From assembly GCA_036873755.1 (NCBI GenBank), contig JAVTVY010018674.1, forward strand, positions 1 to 64,000: a stretch of 64,000 nt of DNA, written 5' to 3'. This document shows, piece by piece, positions 36,604 through 49,929 of the stretch; the stretch's first letter is position 1; every line of letters starts with the position of its first letter. A model generated the notes under the pieces. It saw only the letters and a program-made list of their open reading frames with translations. It ran no database searches and had not been told where the DNA came from. The stretch comes from Hanleya hanleyi. Taxonomy: Eukaryota; Mollusca; Polyplacophora; Lepidopleurida; Hanleyidae. The position numbers and the translations under genes were made by a program.

Positions 36604-39600
36604 TAATTACCACGAGCCCCGAGATCTCGTGGTTTCGAGATTGTTGTTTTTTGGCCGCCATTATCTCAAAACCTGGGTGAACAGGGTGCATTTTGTCCAA
36701 GAAAAACGCACTTTCTTTAGTTCCAATAACCATCAAATTATAACGAGTTTTCATGTCAATGTCTTCTCCACAGTTAGCCCTGCGACCGTAAGTCCCAACT
36801 CTGTCTTTTTTCGCAATCTTCGTGATATCCAATAGAAATGGATATGAAAAGGGACATAAATTACAAGAAAATTCTTATCCATCACACCGCTGCTAGAGGC
36901 CATGTGGATACAAAAAAACGCGGCTGAGATACTAAGGTTACGTCCGAGAATCCTCCGTATTCTCCTGCCAGAATGAGAGGTCCCTAGGGAAGCTTTCTCT
37001 TTTATCGCTCCAATAAAAAATGGAAAAATGTCTTTGTAGAAAATCAACATTTCCTCAAGACAAAGATATTGCGAAAACATGGCAATAAGAATTCTCTGTC
37101 GACAATAGACGAGTATTTAGCCTTGGGAACTATGTCTGTGGCAAGTTTATAAGCACCTGCGGTGAGAACGTAGAAACGGACAGAACACTGTAATTAATCG
37201 ATACTATTTGTTTTGACAAATCGCGGGGAAAGATGAGACCTACATCCTCCTTGATCCAATCTTACTTCCAGCACCTCCGGCATCTCGACGCCTTTCAGAG
37301 TGCCTACTTTGGAAACAGTTGTCGCCCTCAAAGAGTATTTCGATTTCATCGATTTCATCGCGTCGATAAATGTGTCTGGAGTTCGTAATGAAGGTAATCC
37401 GACCAACTCTAGCACAGCACATCACTATTAGTCCCCATACTCGTTCATTCCAAAGCTGTTACATCTGATATAATTCACCAACGGTGCGTGATTCACATCA
37501 CATATATATTGAATTTTCACTTCGCGTTCCCATCGATAGTGTGCTCATGTATTACTTTGCAGTGCATGCATAACTCAGTTTTTTTGTTTTAGCATTGTTG
37601 AATTTGCTACCCTGAAACACGCAGATTTTCAAAGGGGAACTTCGGACACGAGGAGTAACTGTTGACAATAAGATGATATGGTGGATATATTCACAGTTTT
37701 ATCTGTGACCAAAGTGAGTCATCCGAGGGGAAACTTTATCTCACATTTCAACCACTAATGAAAAAGAGAAATAGGTACTCACATAATAAACTTCATATGT
37801 AAACTAGTGAGATTGATTAGTCTCTCAACTATTGGTTTATTCAGTCAAACTGTAGCCAGGGGCTTCGGGGAGAAGTTGATCAATGTGAGTTCGAAATTAA
37901 CAAGACAAGACAAATATTGAAAGGATGATCGAAATGGTCCCAAAATCGTGAAATTATGTGAAAACGTTGTACGTGCTATTAATCCAGTTCAAGATAGTTG
38001 ATTTTCTTATAAATGTCGTGGACAGTGTGAACCAAAAATAAATAAATCATCAAAAACTCGATGATCACGATACATGTAAGTGGATGGTTTACGGGATTGA
38101 GGGAAGGTCAAGGACAGTGTCCATCAACTGTTCATTGAAACACGAACAAAGATAGGCAGACCCTGCAAATAGTCAAACTCCGGTGTAGGTAGGCTATAAA
38201 GGATCAGCTTCCGTCAATTATATCTAGACAAATTAATCATTGATGATCGAGCAATTATTGAACTCCTAGCAGAACGCTGGTTGCTCAGATGTTTCGGGCA
38301 TTGAATCCCATGGTGACAATCGGGTGACAATCGGTATTTCCTTAAGGCTGGGTGGTGAATCTAACAGTCTTGCTGATATCATTGACAACTGATCTTCCGC
38401 TTCTCTCTTCTATACTGTTTTTATTCACACACATATGGAATTGGTGATAAATGTCACACAAAAATATATCTTTCGGTTATTGACGCGGAAATTCATTATG
38501 GACCAAGGCTCAATGGTGCATGAGGATATCGTTCATGGTCATGTGGTGGATACACCGATACAAGTACATGTACCAATCTTCAACATGTTTTCGAAGTTTA
38601 GATTCGGGAATTTTACCAGAAAGTTGCAAGCTGGTTATTACAGGCTGAAGCTGATTAAGCCGATTAAAGATACACCAGTTTTGTGTTTTTCTCTAATCTT
38701 CGATTTGTATTGTACAAATAAGAGAACACAAGTTGGTTTCCAGCAAGAGAGATGGCTAAACGTGCATGAGAGAAAAGTGAAAATAAGATTTAAGGTACGT
38801 GACGTAGCTTTCGAAATTCAGAGGCTGGATATCAAACTGGAGTATCTGATATGACAAGGTAATTTGTCTTATGGTCTCGAAGTAAAATAGGAGAGAAACC
38901 CCAAAATGACATGTCTGACGCCTCTAAAAATCAAAAGAGAGAAAATTGGAAATGGCATGCTGTATATCTAAGGGGGACAACTCAGTGTGGCATGTCTATC
39001 TCGTTCGTAAAGAAATACGAAACCGACATATCTGACAGCTAAATATTCCAGATGGAAAACTATTTGCTAAAGCTTTTTCCAAAAATAAATATATTTGTTA
39101 TTACAGGTAAGGTGATCATTACTTTATAGTATACTGGCATGAACGTCCATTAGGGGACTGCTACCAACAAGTTCTGAGCTGACCTACTTTTGATGAAAAA
39201 CTTTTGATGAAAATTTGGTCTACTTAGATGACCTAGAAACTCGTAAACATGTAGAAATTATTATTATCTCAGCTGTTATTTGCACTGCAAACATTTATTT
39301 CCTTCTACTAATGTTAAAATTATTTACTACAGTCCAATAAAATTTATTCATGAAAGTGTAGATTGGAAAGTGTAGAATTTAGATGACGTATCGTCTTCCA
39401 GGCGGCGCCCTTTGATGCATGCAGCTAACGGTCAGTCTTAGGTCAAGATACTCACTTAAATCATAGCAAACCCTACTTTGTATGTCCTATGGCGTTAGTC
39501 ACACTCCCATGTATTCCAGATGGAAAACTGGAAATGAGATTTGATCGATTTAAACGAGATAACTCAAACCGGCTTTTCTATCGCAGAGTAACATTTCAAC

Positions 39601-41336
39601 GGAGAGATCATTATCCACATTCTATCAATTCAATGTGACGTATCTGTCGGAGAACAGGAGAACACTGAAACGTAACTGTAATTCAAAAGAGAAAAATAGA
39701 AATGACATGTGGCATGTATGTCGCGAATAGGAATGCGAGAGAAAAATAATGTGACATCATACGTAGCATATAATTCAAATTCGATGGCGGTTTTTTTTCT
39801 ACGAAACGGGACAACCCGATATGTAGTCTGTTGCGTGGCGAAAGAGACAAATATCAAACTAACATACCTGAAGTAGCTGAATATCCAAAGGAATACAGGT
39901 AACTGGTTCCAGCAAATGAGAAAATTGAAATTACAAGCGGACATATCTGTTAGGGCAAATTTTCATTGAGACACTGTCGTGGTCCCTTGTGAAGGAATGA
40001 CCTCTAAAACAGACACGGACCGCAATGTTCAGTGAGTGGATAGCCACATAACCACAGGCAGGTTTGGTGATATACCATTATTAATTCTAAAGATTTGCAA
40101 AAAAATCATACCGCTGTCGCGTTTGGTATCGTATGCATTATATCAGACGATATTCGAATCGACACGTAGTGGCCCTACAGCGGGAAACGATTGCTTGTTC
40201 CAGCCAGACAGAATATGCAATCATCAATATCGATGTAGAGATAATTGGAGATATAAATAAACGATTCCGTTAGAAATAATCGCACATAAATCAACGTGGG
40301 CGTTAAAACGTAAATGCGCCAGGGTATATTATGGCTCTTTGGCCTTCACGATGTATACGACTCGTAAATGCAACCATCATGAACACACAGCAAAACAATA
40401 GAGTAACAGCATTAATGCGAATCTGATAAATAGGTTTACACTAACCGTATACATGTTTAGCAAAATAATGATATGCTATAGTAAGGCAAACCGAGGACGT
40501 TCCGTAAAGTTTTTCATTCCGTGTAATATTATTCTACTGCAGAGCTGTTCTTGTTTTATTGAATCGCGGGGTGCAGTCAGAAATCGGTGACGAAAGTGAT
40601 TGGTATTTTTATTCAAAGCGTCGCTCGCTAAGAGCCATGAAATCGAACGTTCTAAAAGAGTGAACCCCAATAATTTTCTAAGTGGGTCAAGTTCGTTTCT
40701 CACTTTTCAAATTCATTTCTCTTTCATGAGTTTCCATTTTCAGATATCAACTGAAAATTCTATGCTCCAAATAGACTAACAGATGTCGAAAATATATTAT
40801 GTAATAGTCTAGTGGCTTAATATCATTTGTGGGAAAATTCGTGACATGCTGGATTAAAGCAGCAATCTTGACACAGGAGATGCAAAATTCATCCGCAAAG
40901 TTTATTATCGTATAGTAAGTTTTAATGAAAAGTCGTTCAAAAGAACTCCCCGATGCATTTTAAGGTCGCATGAAATATCTGTATTTTAAGGTCACATGAT
41001 GACAGCTTGTCATATGAATTTTCGCCAGTGTAAATCATTATCGTTGACTTTTTAGCACCTCGTCAATTAATCGAGTGAAGATTTCAAAAGAAATCTCGAG
41101 ATTCCGAAATAAACATCGTCTGCACGTGTATTTTATATTTAATTGTTTGCATGAAATGCAATCAGAAAGCAGTGAATCCTGGACTAGCTACATGTAGATA
41201 TACAAGTTGCAGAGCATTACATTTCATTACAATTATGTTTGTTTATTTTAATTTATTTTGTTTATTTCTTGCTACCAGGAGCAATGTAATTTTAAGAAGT
41301 ATTTTAATTGACCTAAACTTAAGAACATCTTGAGAC
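36604..41336 (+). repeat. Complex monomer, copy 3 (with M3)
   Basis: Carries every landmark of the family, the ~160-bp block shared with copy 1 (37876-38036), the SINE-like insert shared with copy 2 (39062-39511) and M3 (about 41110-41336). The combination of shared blocks does not fit a simple branching order among copies. The 139-codon plus-strand frame at 38435-38854 is not open in the other copies and is probably chance. Confidence 0.75.
39062..39511 (+). mobile_element. SINE-like insert in monomer copy 3 with perfect 18-bp TSD
   Basis: The identical 18-mer TATTCCAGATGGAAAACT flanks the insert (39044-39061 and 39512-39529). About 80 bp (39338-39420) are extra relative to the copy-2 insert. 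Unlinked relatives in the opposite orientation lie at 51660-51925 and 53845-54035. Confidence 0.75.
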
Positions 41337-41371
41337 TGACGTACACATTACAGGAGTCCTCATCAGCTCAA

Positions 41372-41566
41372 CCCTATCTGGCATGGCCTTTTCGAGACCT
41401 GCCCAGGTCTGGCATGCCCAGGAGGAAGCATTCTGCTTCCTACTTGTTTTTCTTTCCCCTTGAGCAGGGGAGCTGAAACTCACCATACCCTTTAGTCAAG
41501 TTTTACCAGAAAGTGTAAAAAAGAGATGACCGATTTGATGACGTCGTAGTGACGTCATTTTCTTCC
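41372..41566 (+). mobile_element. piggyBac-like MITE, left half
   Basis: Starts CCCTATCTGGCATGG, keeps the CTTGAGCAGGGGAGCTGAAACT and GTCAAG stretches of the 6841 element, and ends near GTGACGTCATTTTC. The right half is missing. Two short perfect hairpins (AGACCTGCCCAGGTCT and AGGAAGCATTCTGCTTCCT, about 41395-41440) occupy the place of the G run. Confidence 0.65.
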
Positions 41567-44500
41567 AAGGAGAAGAAAAATAAGCACTCCACACAGAAAA
41601 GATAAATACCAGCATTCGAATATAAAACTGTATACATGCATCTCTTCTATTTTACAGTGAGGTGGAAAGTCTGCAATTTAATTGGTCAGATACGGAGAAA
41701 ATCATAGTGATATGGATATTAGCTAGAAATGTGGTGGGAACATGTTTAACTTGTATATCATAAATTAGTCCCTCGAATACAACAACACGAAAAGTGACCA
41801 GGTCGGGAGTGTTGGCAATAAAACACAGTAAGTTGCATGTGATTCACCCCACTGAGGATCCCATGATAGCTAGAGCCCCAAAGAATGACATTACTAAAGT
41901 ATGGATCCGTTATTATACATGGAACATATGTGAGGCCAACTTACAATGCCGGTTACTTGTCCTGTTTGATTTAATGAAGCGGTGGAGAACGAAGTGCTTG
42001 GTGGGCGTCGAGCCTAACAGACTTGTGTTATGACTCTACTAATATTTTGCCCCGTTTGGACTGTTTTTTCTATCTATCGGTCTCATAGTTTATCGCTACC
42101 CATCACATGAATTGATAGGGCAATTACCTCATTACTCTTGAGGCCAGGAGATGTGTGAACATATTTTTTATTATGTCAACATGGACACCTGCAATAAAAG
42201 CACGACTGCTATTTAAATTTTGATACCAGTGATATTTTTAAATGGACATTCAGAATATTGGCCTGTGGGGTCATATGAGTTCTTGTCAGTACTCCGGAAT
42301 CATGATGTAGTTGCGATTGAAGTATTCATAGCTCAGGCCGGAGATTGGTCGTTTGGCAGGTCAGATGTTCACGTGAACTCACCGGCCTACATCGATTAAT
42401 CTGGCATAATTAAAGTTGCCTATGAAAATCTGGTATTCAACTTTCAGGTTGTGTAATATCACGACTGACAGGGTACGTTAGTTTTGTTAAAGCGGCAGCC
42501 ACAGCTCAATTTACACACGGGCATATAATTTGTAGCACACTCACATGTAACGGCTTAAACAGGTAATAGCCTGTGAATGACGTAATTGTATTCATTCTTC
42601 TTTCGATGGTTTCGCAATACCTCTTGGAACTCTCTCGATCCATTTTCTCGATATTCGATGTGTCAGTTGAAAACCATTGATTCTCGATGGGTCAAAAAAG
42701 ACGAAAAAAAAAATATCGAGAAAATCAATCGAGAACTCTGAACACCATTTATATTTCATTTGTTGTCTCAACATTCTGTCGAACCATTGAACAGTGTTTG
42801 GAGACGTTTCGTTAATTAAGGAAGCATAATCACACACTGCATCCGGCCGTTACTCAGCCGATGGCACGGTGTTCAGCCTATGTGCTTTGAGAAATTCGTG
42901 CGTTAAGGTGGTGTTGGAAATTCAGAGGTTTTTACATTTCTTCTGATGTTGTGGTCCTATTTAGGAATAAAATAGTGTTATTCGGTTCAGCCTTAATCTA
43001 CATGCAGCATGTAAAATCCATGAAAAAACGGCAATGATAATCGAGCTCAAGTATCTCCTGGTAAAGTAACGTTGGTTACCTGCCGCTGAGTTTTGTCGGA
43101 TTACATTCAATCCTGGCATATGGATCGCTTGAATGATAATTGTTAAAAGGGCAGCCGTTTGTATGGCTAAGAATCATATACTCGATGAAATCACTCAGCA
43201 AATTCCAATTGGAATGAATAACACCCATGCATGCTGTTACTGTATGAACATCATGATATTTTGCTGGTAACATTCTGCTTCTCTCTTAAGCATGTGTATT
43301 TACATGTTTTATGCATGTTATTCTCGGATTTTGGTTATTCGATCATTGACATGGAAGCATTCATAGGAAGAGACTGGACGACCGATTACATGCCTGTATG
43401 CATACAGTTCACGAGAGTAACTGTAATCACAAAATACTTTCATACATACAAGTATAATAAATAAGAAGCCTGGAATGGTGCTGTGAGTTGGAATGGCTAG
43501 GGGTCGTATGGACCCATGTATTACAAGATCATCATGGTGTTAATATCAACCATCACAATCGACTGAGATACATCATATTCTAGATAACGACTTTACAACC
43601 AAAATGATATGGATTAAGAATACTGATCAGCGATACGGATTTGATATTTTTGGAACATCATCAATGAAAACTGTTTCTCTCTTGTTGAAACCTGCCTATT
43701 TTTATGAATACTATGATTTCTTTCTTTAATTTGGTTGTAAGGTTATCATATGAATTAGGCCTTTGTATTATGGGCGCGGAAATTCTTTAATGGACGACGA
43801 CTGAATATTGAATGACGGACTGGACGCTTGTATTCAAGTAGTAATATCGGTAATCCACTCGAAAAACATTGATTTTATATTTTGTGAAGTTGATTATGAA
43901 ATCCAATACCCAAAACGCATTTTGCTGATGAAAAAAAATACGGATATGATCATGTCGTGAGTCAATTAGTTTTTATATGGTAGACGAAGGGCGCATTCAG
44001 ACTCCATGCAGAAGTCTCTGGCGAATCATTTCTGGATCATATTCACATCGATATGATCTTAAATCAATCTAGCAAAGAAATTCATACAGACAGCAAATGA
44101 GCATTTTGTCCAGGCCCTTTATTTGTGTCGAATCAATAGATTTTGGCGCACAAGCCACTTGGTCACATATTATTGATATTACCCCATAAACCCATGGTTA
44201 TACACATGGGAAATCTTCCACGCACTACCATAACCTCTCCTTCACTGAAAATGACTTGCATAATGCGATAGTATTGACTACTCCCTGATCATATTACTGA
44301 CAACTCTGGCAAAGTCATGAGTTATACTGCGGGACTAGCGGAACGCTTGGTTCTATTTCTCGAAATGATCCAGGCACACGTTGAGCAAATTAAGCAACGT
44401 GGTATGTTACCCATCTTTCCACAGGCAGAGGATTTAACGATAGTATGCGTGGCAAGATAGGTAAAACACCGATGTGTTCCGATTTGGTCTGGGGCCCGTT

Positions 44501-44689
44501 GGGGATAGCTAGCAATGCTGAATGTACCATTAAAATTGCAGTGCACGTTAAAACATACCTGTTTGATTGGAAGAAGTGAAGGAAGTGCTACAAAGCTTGG
44601 GACGACTATTTGAAGTCCATTCAATAACCGATGAAAAACATCCCGCCACAGATATTGTCTCAGAAAAGCTTTCCCAACTTGGCCATTTG
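41567..44689. other. Mostly unassigned, with repeat relics
   Basis: No gene was recognised. 41975-42220 is a degenerate relative of the 508-bp unit (GTGCTTGGTGGGC, CCTGCAATAAAAG). 43650-43830 resembles 33976-34185 (ATGGGCGCGGAAATTC, TTAATGGACGACG, GAATGACGGACT). 42625-42740 contains an imperfect inverted repeat around TTTTCTCGATATT. A 43-residue plus-strand frame ending at about 44695 runs into the minisatellite that follows. Confidence 0.4.
42625..42740 (+). repeat. Imperfect inverted repeat
   Basis: TCTCGATCCATTTTCTCGATATT on the left pairs with a right-hand segment near 42712-42736 at about 21 of 23 positions, around a loop of roughly 60 bp. It could be the core of a small foldback or MITE, but no target duplication was found. 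Confidence 0.5.
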
Positions 44690-44930
44690 CACTATCCGTG
44701 CCGTGCATGCCGTGCATCCTTCCATGCACCTACCGTGCATCCTCTCGTGTACATGCCGGCATTTCCTGCATCATTCCATGTACATGCTGACATGCCGTGC
44801 CTTCTCCCATGTACATGCCAGCATGCCGTGCATCCTTCCATGTACATAATAATAATAATAATAATGCAGTGCTTCCTTCCATGTACAGGCCGGCATGCCG
44901 TGTATCCTTCCACGTACATGCGACGCATGA
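44690..44930 (+). repeat. CCGTGCATCCTTCCATGTACATG minisatellite with AAT run
   Basis: A loose ~25-35-bp unit built from TGCCGTGCATCC and TTCCATGTACATGC repeats about eight times. An (AAT)n run sits inside at about 44848-44866. The frames on both strands here (His/Met/Cys-rich) are repeat translations, not genes. Confidence 0.8.
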
Positions 44931-47904
44931 GCTCGGTTGGGGTGACAGAGAACAGCTGAGGAACTGTTTTGTTCTTTGTGTCCATCGCCCCCTACGGAAT
45001 TTCTTGTGATTTCGAGGAGACTCGTTGATCTGATGTTATTCTGCAGAGAAGCCCACACAGCAAGTCGATCCCTCGAGTACTCCCCCTTTGTCTGCAGCCA
45101 AGTCGCTAAGTGAAACAAAAACAGCGAATGACAGTTCAAATCAGACCATTGATGCATTTGACCATTTTTCAGCCCAATCTGTCACCCAGCGCCACCCCAG
45201 ATTTTCACGAAACTTAGAGCCGATAGTCTCTCTCTTATCATGTGTGTATCATTCAAATGCCTTGAGTACTTCCAAAATAGTGGCAAAGGCCATCCACGAA
45301 GGAATATGTTTAATGAGGTTCGAATGTCATTTAGACGTGAATATGAATGAAACAAGAATGTTTGTCTGGATTTTCACTTCTCGAATACGTACATGTATTA
45401 CCACGTATTTACTATGGACAGGTAAACCCTAATAGCAAATTTCGGAAATGTTCAGCTCTCTCGGTTATTAAGTGGCGGGAATAAGACACAGAAGAACGGA
45501 TTGAATCGGCCATAATCATCGATGCCTCATGGTGGTCATCTTGAAAAGTGGATGTTACGGCTAACACAAAACTAATATGAAGTAGTTCCATTTCTCAATT
45601 CCAAGGTCATAGGTCTACTTCCGCTTGAGAATTGGTGTTCTACGAGAGAAATAAAATCTGATGGATTAGTTTTACCTAATTTGCCTATTATCATCAACAG
45701 TATTATTATTTTTATTTTTAATTAATTAAATAGTACTGTGCCATAAAGCTATAACATTGTGCAACCATTCTGCTTTGTAAAATCAAAGTATAGGGCTAAT
45801 AAAAGGCTATATATGGTCAACTGGCCTGTGATGACAATCGGGCACCGTCATATCATCGGTGGGGAGGGGAGAGCAGTTCGCGGTAGCTCCATATCCAGAA
45901 ATAATCCTGAAGCCTTCATTTATGAAAAGAGCACACTTCTATGGAATATCTGCACATATTGACTGAACTATTTACGGATTTGGATAAGACGAACTTCACG
46001 GTATTTGCCTACTACCTACATGTCCGTGTGTATTCCATTGGCTGGCGATATTGCCAACAATCCTGGTGCCTGGGTCAGTGGGAAAAATTTTGCAACCCAG
46101 CAAGAGAAGAAATAACCAAAGACGCATACTTGGGAGGAGTGTGAGTGTATTTTTCTAGATATACCTGTCAAGAAATACGTTTTAATACTGCACAAACTCG
46201 GAGATTCTGCACGTGAACGCATTCTAATGCATGAGATTTTGTCTCTCTGGTCGGGGCCTTTATCATGTGAACATATAATAACTTGAAATTTATAATATAC
46301 GAGTCTACAACAGTATATCAAAGAAATATATTGGTGATAATAACGTCGAAGCTTTATTTGCACAAGACAATATGTCAATAGCATTAATGGTCGTATTGGA
46401 CTTGAAAATGTTTAGTCTGGGACATGAAATTTGGGCTGGCATATGGCGATGAAAGTTGATTCGAGTGACGCAAAACGTGAGGTACTTATTTATTTAATCA
46501 ATGAATGGCGATCAGCTCGAACAGGTACGTGCCATGAATTACTGGTATCTGCCCTCTCATTCTTGGCATGAACATGGAAATGCTATTGTCGACAAACCCA
46601 GTCGAATGTTAGGGCTGGTTAAAAGAACATCTGGTACATTTGTTATGAGCTTCGTATAAAGTACGCTAGAGTACGCTACATATAGCGTAGACTGTGCAAG
46701 AGAAATGTTCACTTCTTTGAATTGAAGGGATTGAGAGAAAAGAGCGACGCACTTTAAACTCACTCTAGGCTATAGCGACAGTCGAGATACTATATACAAA
46801 GAACGATTTGAGAGTTCATTTTCATGATGACTATAACTTATGACTATTACTAGTGGCGTGCCCACCAAATCTTTGGATTATCGAAATTATTCATGGACTG
46901 GGAGTCTCACAAATGTCCCTGTAACATTGAAGGTATAACGAAACTAATACATCGTACGTGATCGTGTGCAAAAGTAAGTAGGTACGCATTAGAATGTAAG
47001 CATAAGCTGACTCGGGATTGGTCAATGAGCGGAGGCCGGCCTGCTAGTTGCAAAACAGGTGATAAATTCATAAATGATATTCGAAAATGTCACAAAATTC
47101 GAATCCCTATTTTCAACGTTCTGTTGATATTTCGTCCAGTCCGTTTTCGAATAGCATTCTATGCAGAGTTCTTTAATTTGTGTTTCTCTAATATCTGCTG
47201 GTCAACGTTATGGTTCTATTATGTGCAGGCGATGATAACTAGATGGGGTCCAATTATGACATGGATTTACTGCTGCCGCGAATTCAGTACCGGTAATGTT
47301 GCTTCTCGTGGTTGCGATATCGGTATTTAACGCGCTTGGAGGTAGATGGAATATTTAGTTCATCTCAACCTTAAAGACGACTTGCGCTGTACAATTTATA
47401 TCGCAAATTGGAAGCGCTGTGTGAGACGACTTTGAGTTGCATTCGCCCTGCAATCATCTACTCATTCTTCAAGGCAAATCATTTCCGGGTAGTGTTTTCG
47501 AAGATATAACTGCTCGCCATGCTCATCCTGTAAATTCAGACTAACTGGCTCGTGCTTCGATCGATCGCCCAGTCGTTTTAGTGATTTCACCATCGTCATG
47601 TTTTTGCTTTTCTAGCGCATGGACAGATTAAAAGGTACTGGTCAATCACGCACAACACGATACAACGCTTCCACGTCTACAATCACACTTTAACGCTAAC
47701 AGGCCTTGGGGGCCATTATGCAAACTTTCTGCCATATTTCCGCAACAACAAACAATTGGGAGCTGACACCTCATGACTCTGTAGACTATCCTTTTCGGAT
47801 CAACATCAATATGGTGACCATGTGAGGTACCAGAAAAGTGACGTTTTCTTCACTTTATCAGGCGTAAGATTCGCCCTATTTCCACAGTGACTCGGGTCTT
47901 GTAG
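44931..47904. other. No gene recognised
   Basis: Several frames of 65-122 codons exist on both strands (for example 45088-45432 plus, 46016-46384 minus, 47025-47330 plus). None shows a family signature, clear splice context or repeat identity. The stretch appears largely single-copy within the window. Confidence 0.4.
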
Positions 47905-48030
47905 CTATGTAACTATGATATAGAAACAGGTCTTTTGATTATGGACCGTTGGAAACTCGATTGCTTCTGAATGAGTGACGGATCTGACGCATTCATAGAC
48001 TCCGCTGACAACAAGGATTGGGATCTTCAC

Positions 48031-48243
48031 ATTGGCAAGTCGTCTTAGAGCTTGTTCGCTGGAAACTTCGCTCACTAAATTCTCTTTGGACGCGTACTTG
48101 AATACGACTGCTGAACAATTCGTAATTGCACCACACGAGCCAGAGACATTGTTCTGGGCATCCGTCGTCCACAAAACATTTCTGTGTCTAAATTCTAAAT
48201 ACTTTTGCCACATGAACGCCTCATCTCCGAGATGAAAGATGGA
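48031..48243 (-). CDS. Candidate internal exon, unknown protein
   Basis: On the minus strand a pyrimidine-rich acceptor (TTCTTTTTGTCACTTCAG) ends at 48244 and a plausible donor (GTGAAG) starts at 48030. The 213 bases between are exactly 71 codons open in one frame, beginning SIFHLGDEAFMWQKYLEF and including WTTDAQNN and NCSAVVFKYASKENL. The amino-acid make-up looks protein-like. The open frame extends beyond both sites (47905-48345), so the borders are inferred. I do not recognise the family and see no partner exons. Repeat relics begin just past the donor. Confidence 0.25.
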
Positions 48244-48419
48244 CTGAAGTGACAAAAAGAATTTTGGGATAAATATATAGGAGATTACCATGCTTTCTCG
48301 CCATCCGCCTTTGAACATGCTGGCCGCTTCTGCATTCTTGAACATGACAATGTCATATCAGTCTAAGAAGATATGAAGAACAATGCACATCAGGCGTAAA
48401 ATATAAATCAGTGGTAATC

Positions 48420-48790
48420 TTGGATGTACCAGGTTACTCCATGTTGAAGCGTTTACTCCATCAGATGTCCACGATCATCATCCATTAACATCAGTTGAGT
48501 TGTTTGAGCTAATCTGTCATCACAACGCTCGAGCTAGCGTATCTAATTCCGCATAATCGGGTGTTAGGGGCAGTGTGGATACTTAAGAGTCTCCAGATGA
48601 ACCTCTGCAAATAAAAGCTCGTCTGAGATACTAAGGCTACGTCCGATAATCGACCGTATTGTCGGGGTCTGAATGTTAGGGGCCGAGGGATGCTTTCCTG
48701 TAGAGTCATATGGTTGTTTTTTAGTCGTCAGACATCGTCAATTTTTCCCACCTTTTGCATATCGCTCCAACTTGGTCTACCGTGATGTCT
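48420..48790 (+). repeat. Relic related to 23870-24310
   Basis: Shares CCATTAACATCAGTTGAG, GAGCTAATCTGTCATCACA, CATATGGTTG(T/C)TTTTTAGTC and CATATCGCTCCAA with 23870-24310. It includes a segment related to the 508-bp unit (about 48545-48620). Confidence 0.65.
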
Positions 48791-49929
48791 AACTTCTTCG
48801 ACGATCAAAGCCATAAAAATATGAACGCTGACAAACGATCTGTGGCTACACTTAGCAATCTTCTATTTTCACCATGGTTGACCATTTTGGTCTCCGTCTG
48901 TCTTGAGAAAAAGCCTGGTGGCAAACAATTTCAACTTCAGGGTACTACGAAGAAGGTACAATGCGGCAAATCCGAACATATTCCAGAGAACTCAGAGGGG
49001 GATTAAGTAGGTCATACAAAACACCAGCCCATGCTATTAAATGGGATTGCCCATCAGTTTCACTCTTTATTTTGCACTTTGACGATCGATATTCCGTGAC
49101 ACTTGTTGAAATATTATGAACTATATTAATGTATTGATCCATTTCCTACACATCTTTCCGCGGCCTTGGCGACGAAAGTGTTAACCACATTTGACAACAC
49201 ATTTAACTAAAGATGGTATTTCCGGCTTGAATTCCTTCTCTCATTGTGAACCATAAGCCTGATCGGAGTTACAATCAATAGTATGGGGCTTTATTAATTA
49301 ACTCGACGGGAGGAAAGGGCTTAATATTTTGGTTGCCATAGAAATACCTCATATCAGCGGAGATTGGATATTGTTAAAGATGATGAAAATATAATGCAGT
49401 ACAATTATTCATCTCTATAATGACAATAGTAATAATGCTGTAATTATGACAAATGTTTAACGGCTTGAACGACAATTAATACTAAGATAATTGGCTCACA
49501 CTTATTACCAATTTTATTACCTATGTCCACAAACGCACATACATGACTTTACAAATGATAGTTTCCGCATTCCGGCGAGTTTGTCGGATGCAGTGTAGTT
49601 TCTGGCGATTTACCTTTCACTGATGTTATGTCTTGGGTACCCTCCTGTCGAGGTACATGTAGCTCGTTTGAATAGGTTTACAAAGCAAGATGTCGGCTTA
49701 TTAATAATAAATAAAACGATCCAATAAGTCTAAGAAATCGCACGTTGTCATGTAGTATTTCAGAAAGTTATATTAAAGCTGAACTGTACTTTAAAAAGAA
49801 ACATTAGAAATGAACTGAACCTGCCTTTTCCGTGGATACTTCGAAATATAATGACACATCGGGTGGTCTGTTACGGGTTCTAATTGTATTTCACCTCGCG
49901 TTCAATTGGCGACACTATATATTATTATT
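48791..49929. other. No gene recognised
   Basis: Two short frames (48755-49006 plus, 48945-49142 minus) have no support. Otherwise A/T-rich sequence. Confidence 0.4.

Noticed and set aside
44692..45157. His/Met-rich frames over 44.7-45.1 kb
   Set aside because: Low-complexity translations of the CCGTGCATCC minisatellite and AAT run.
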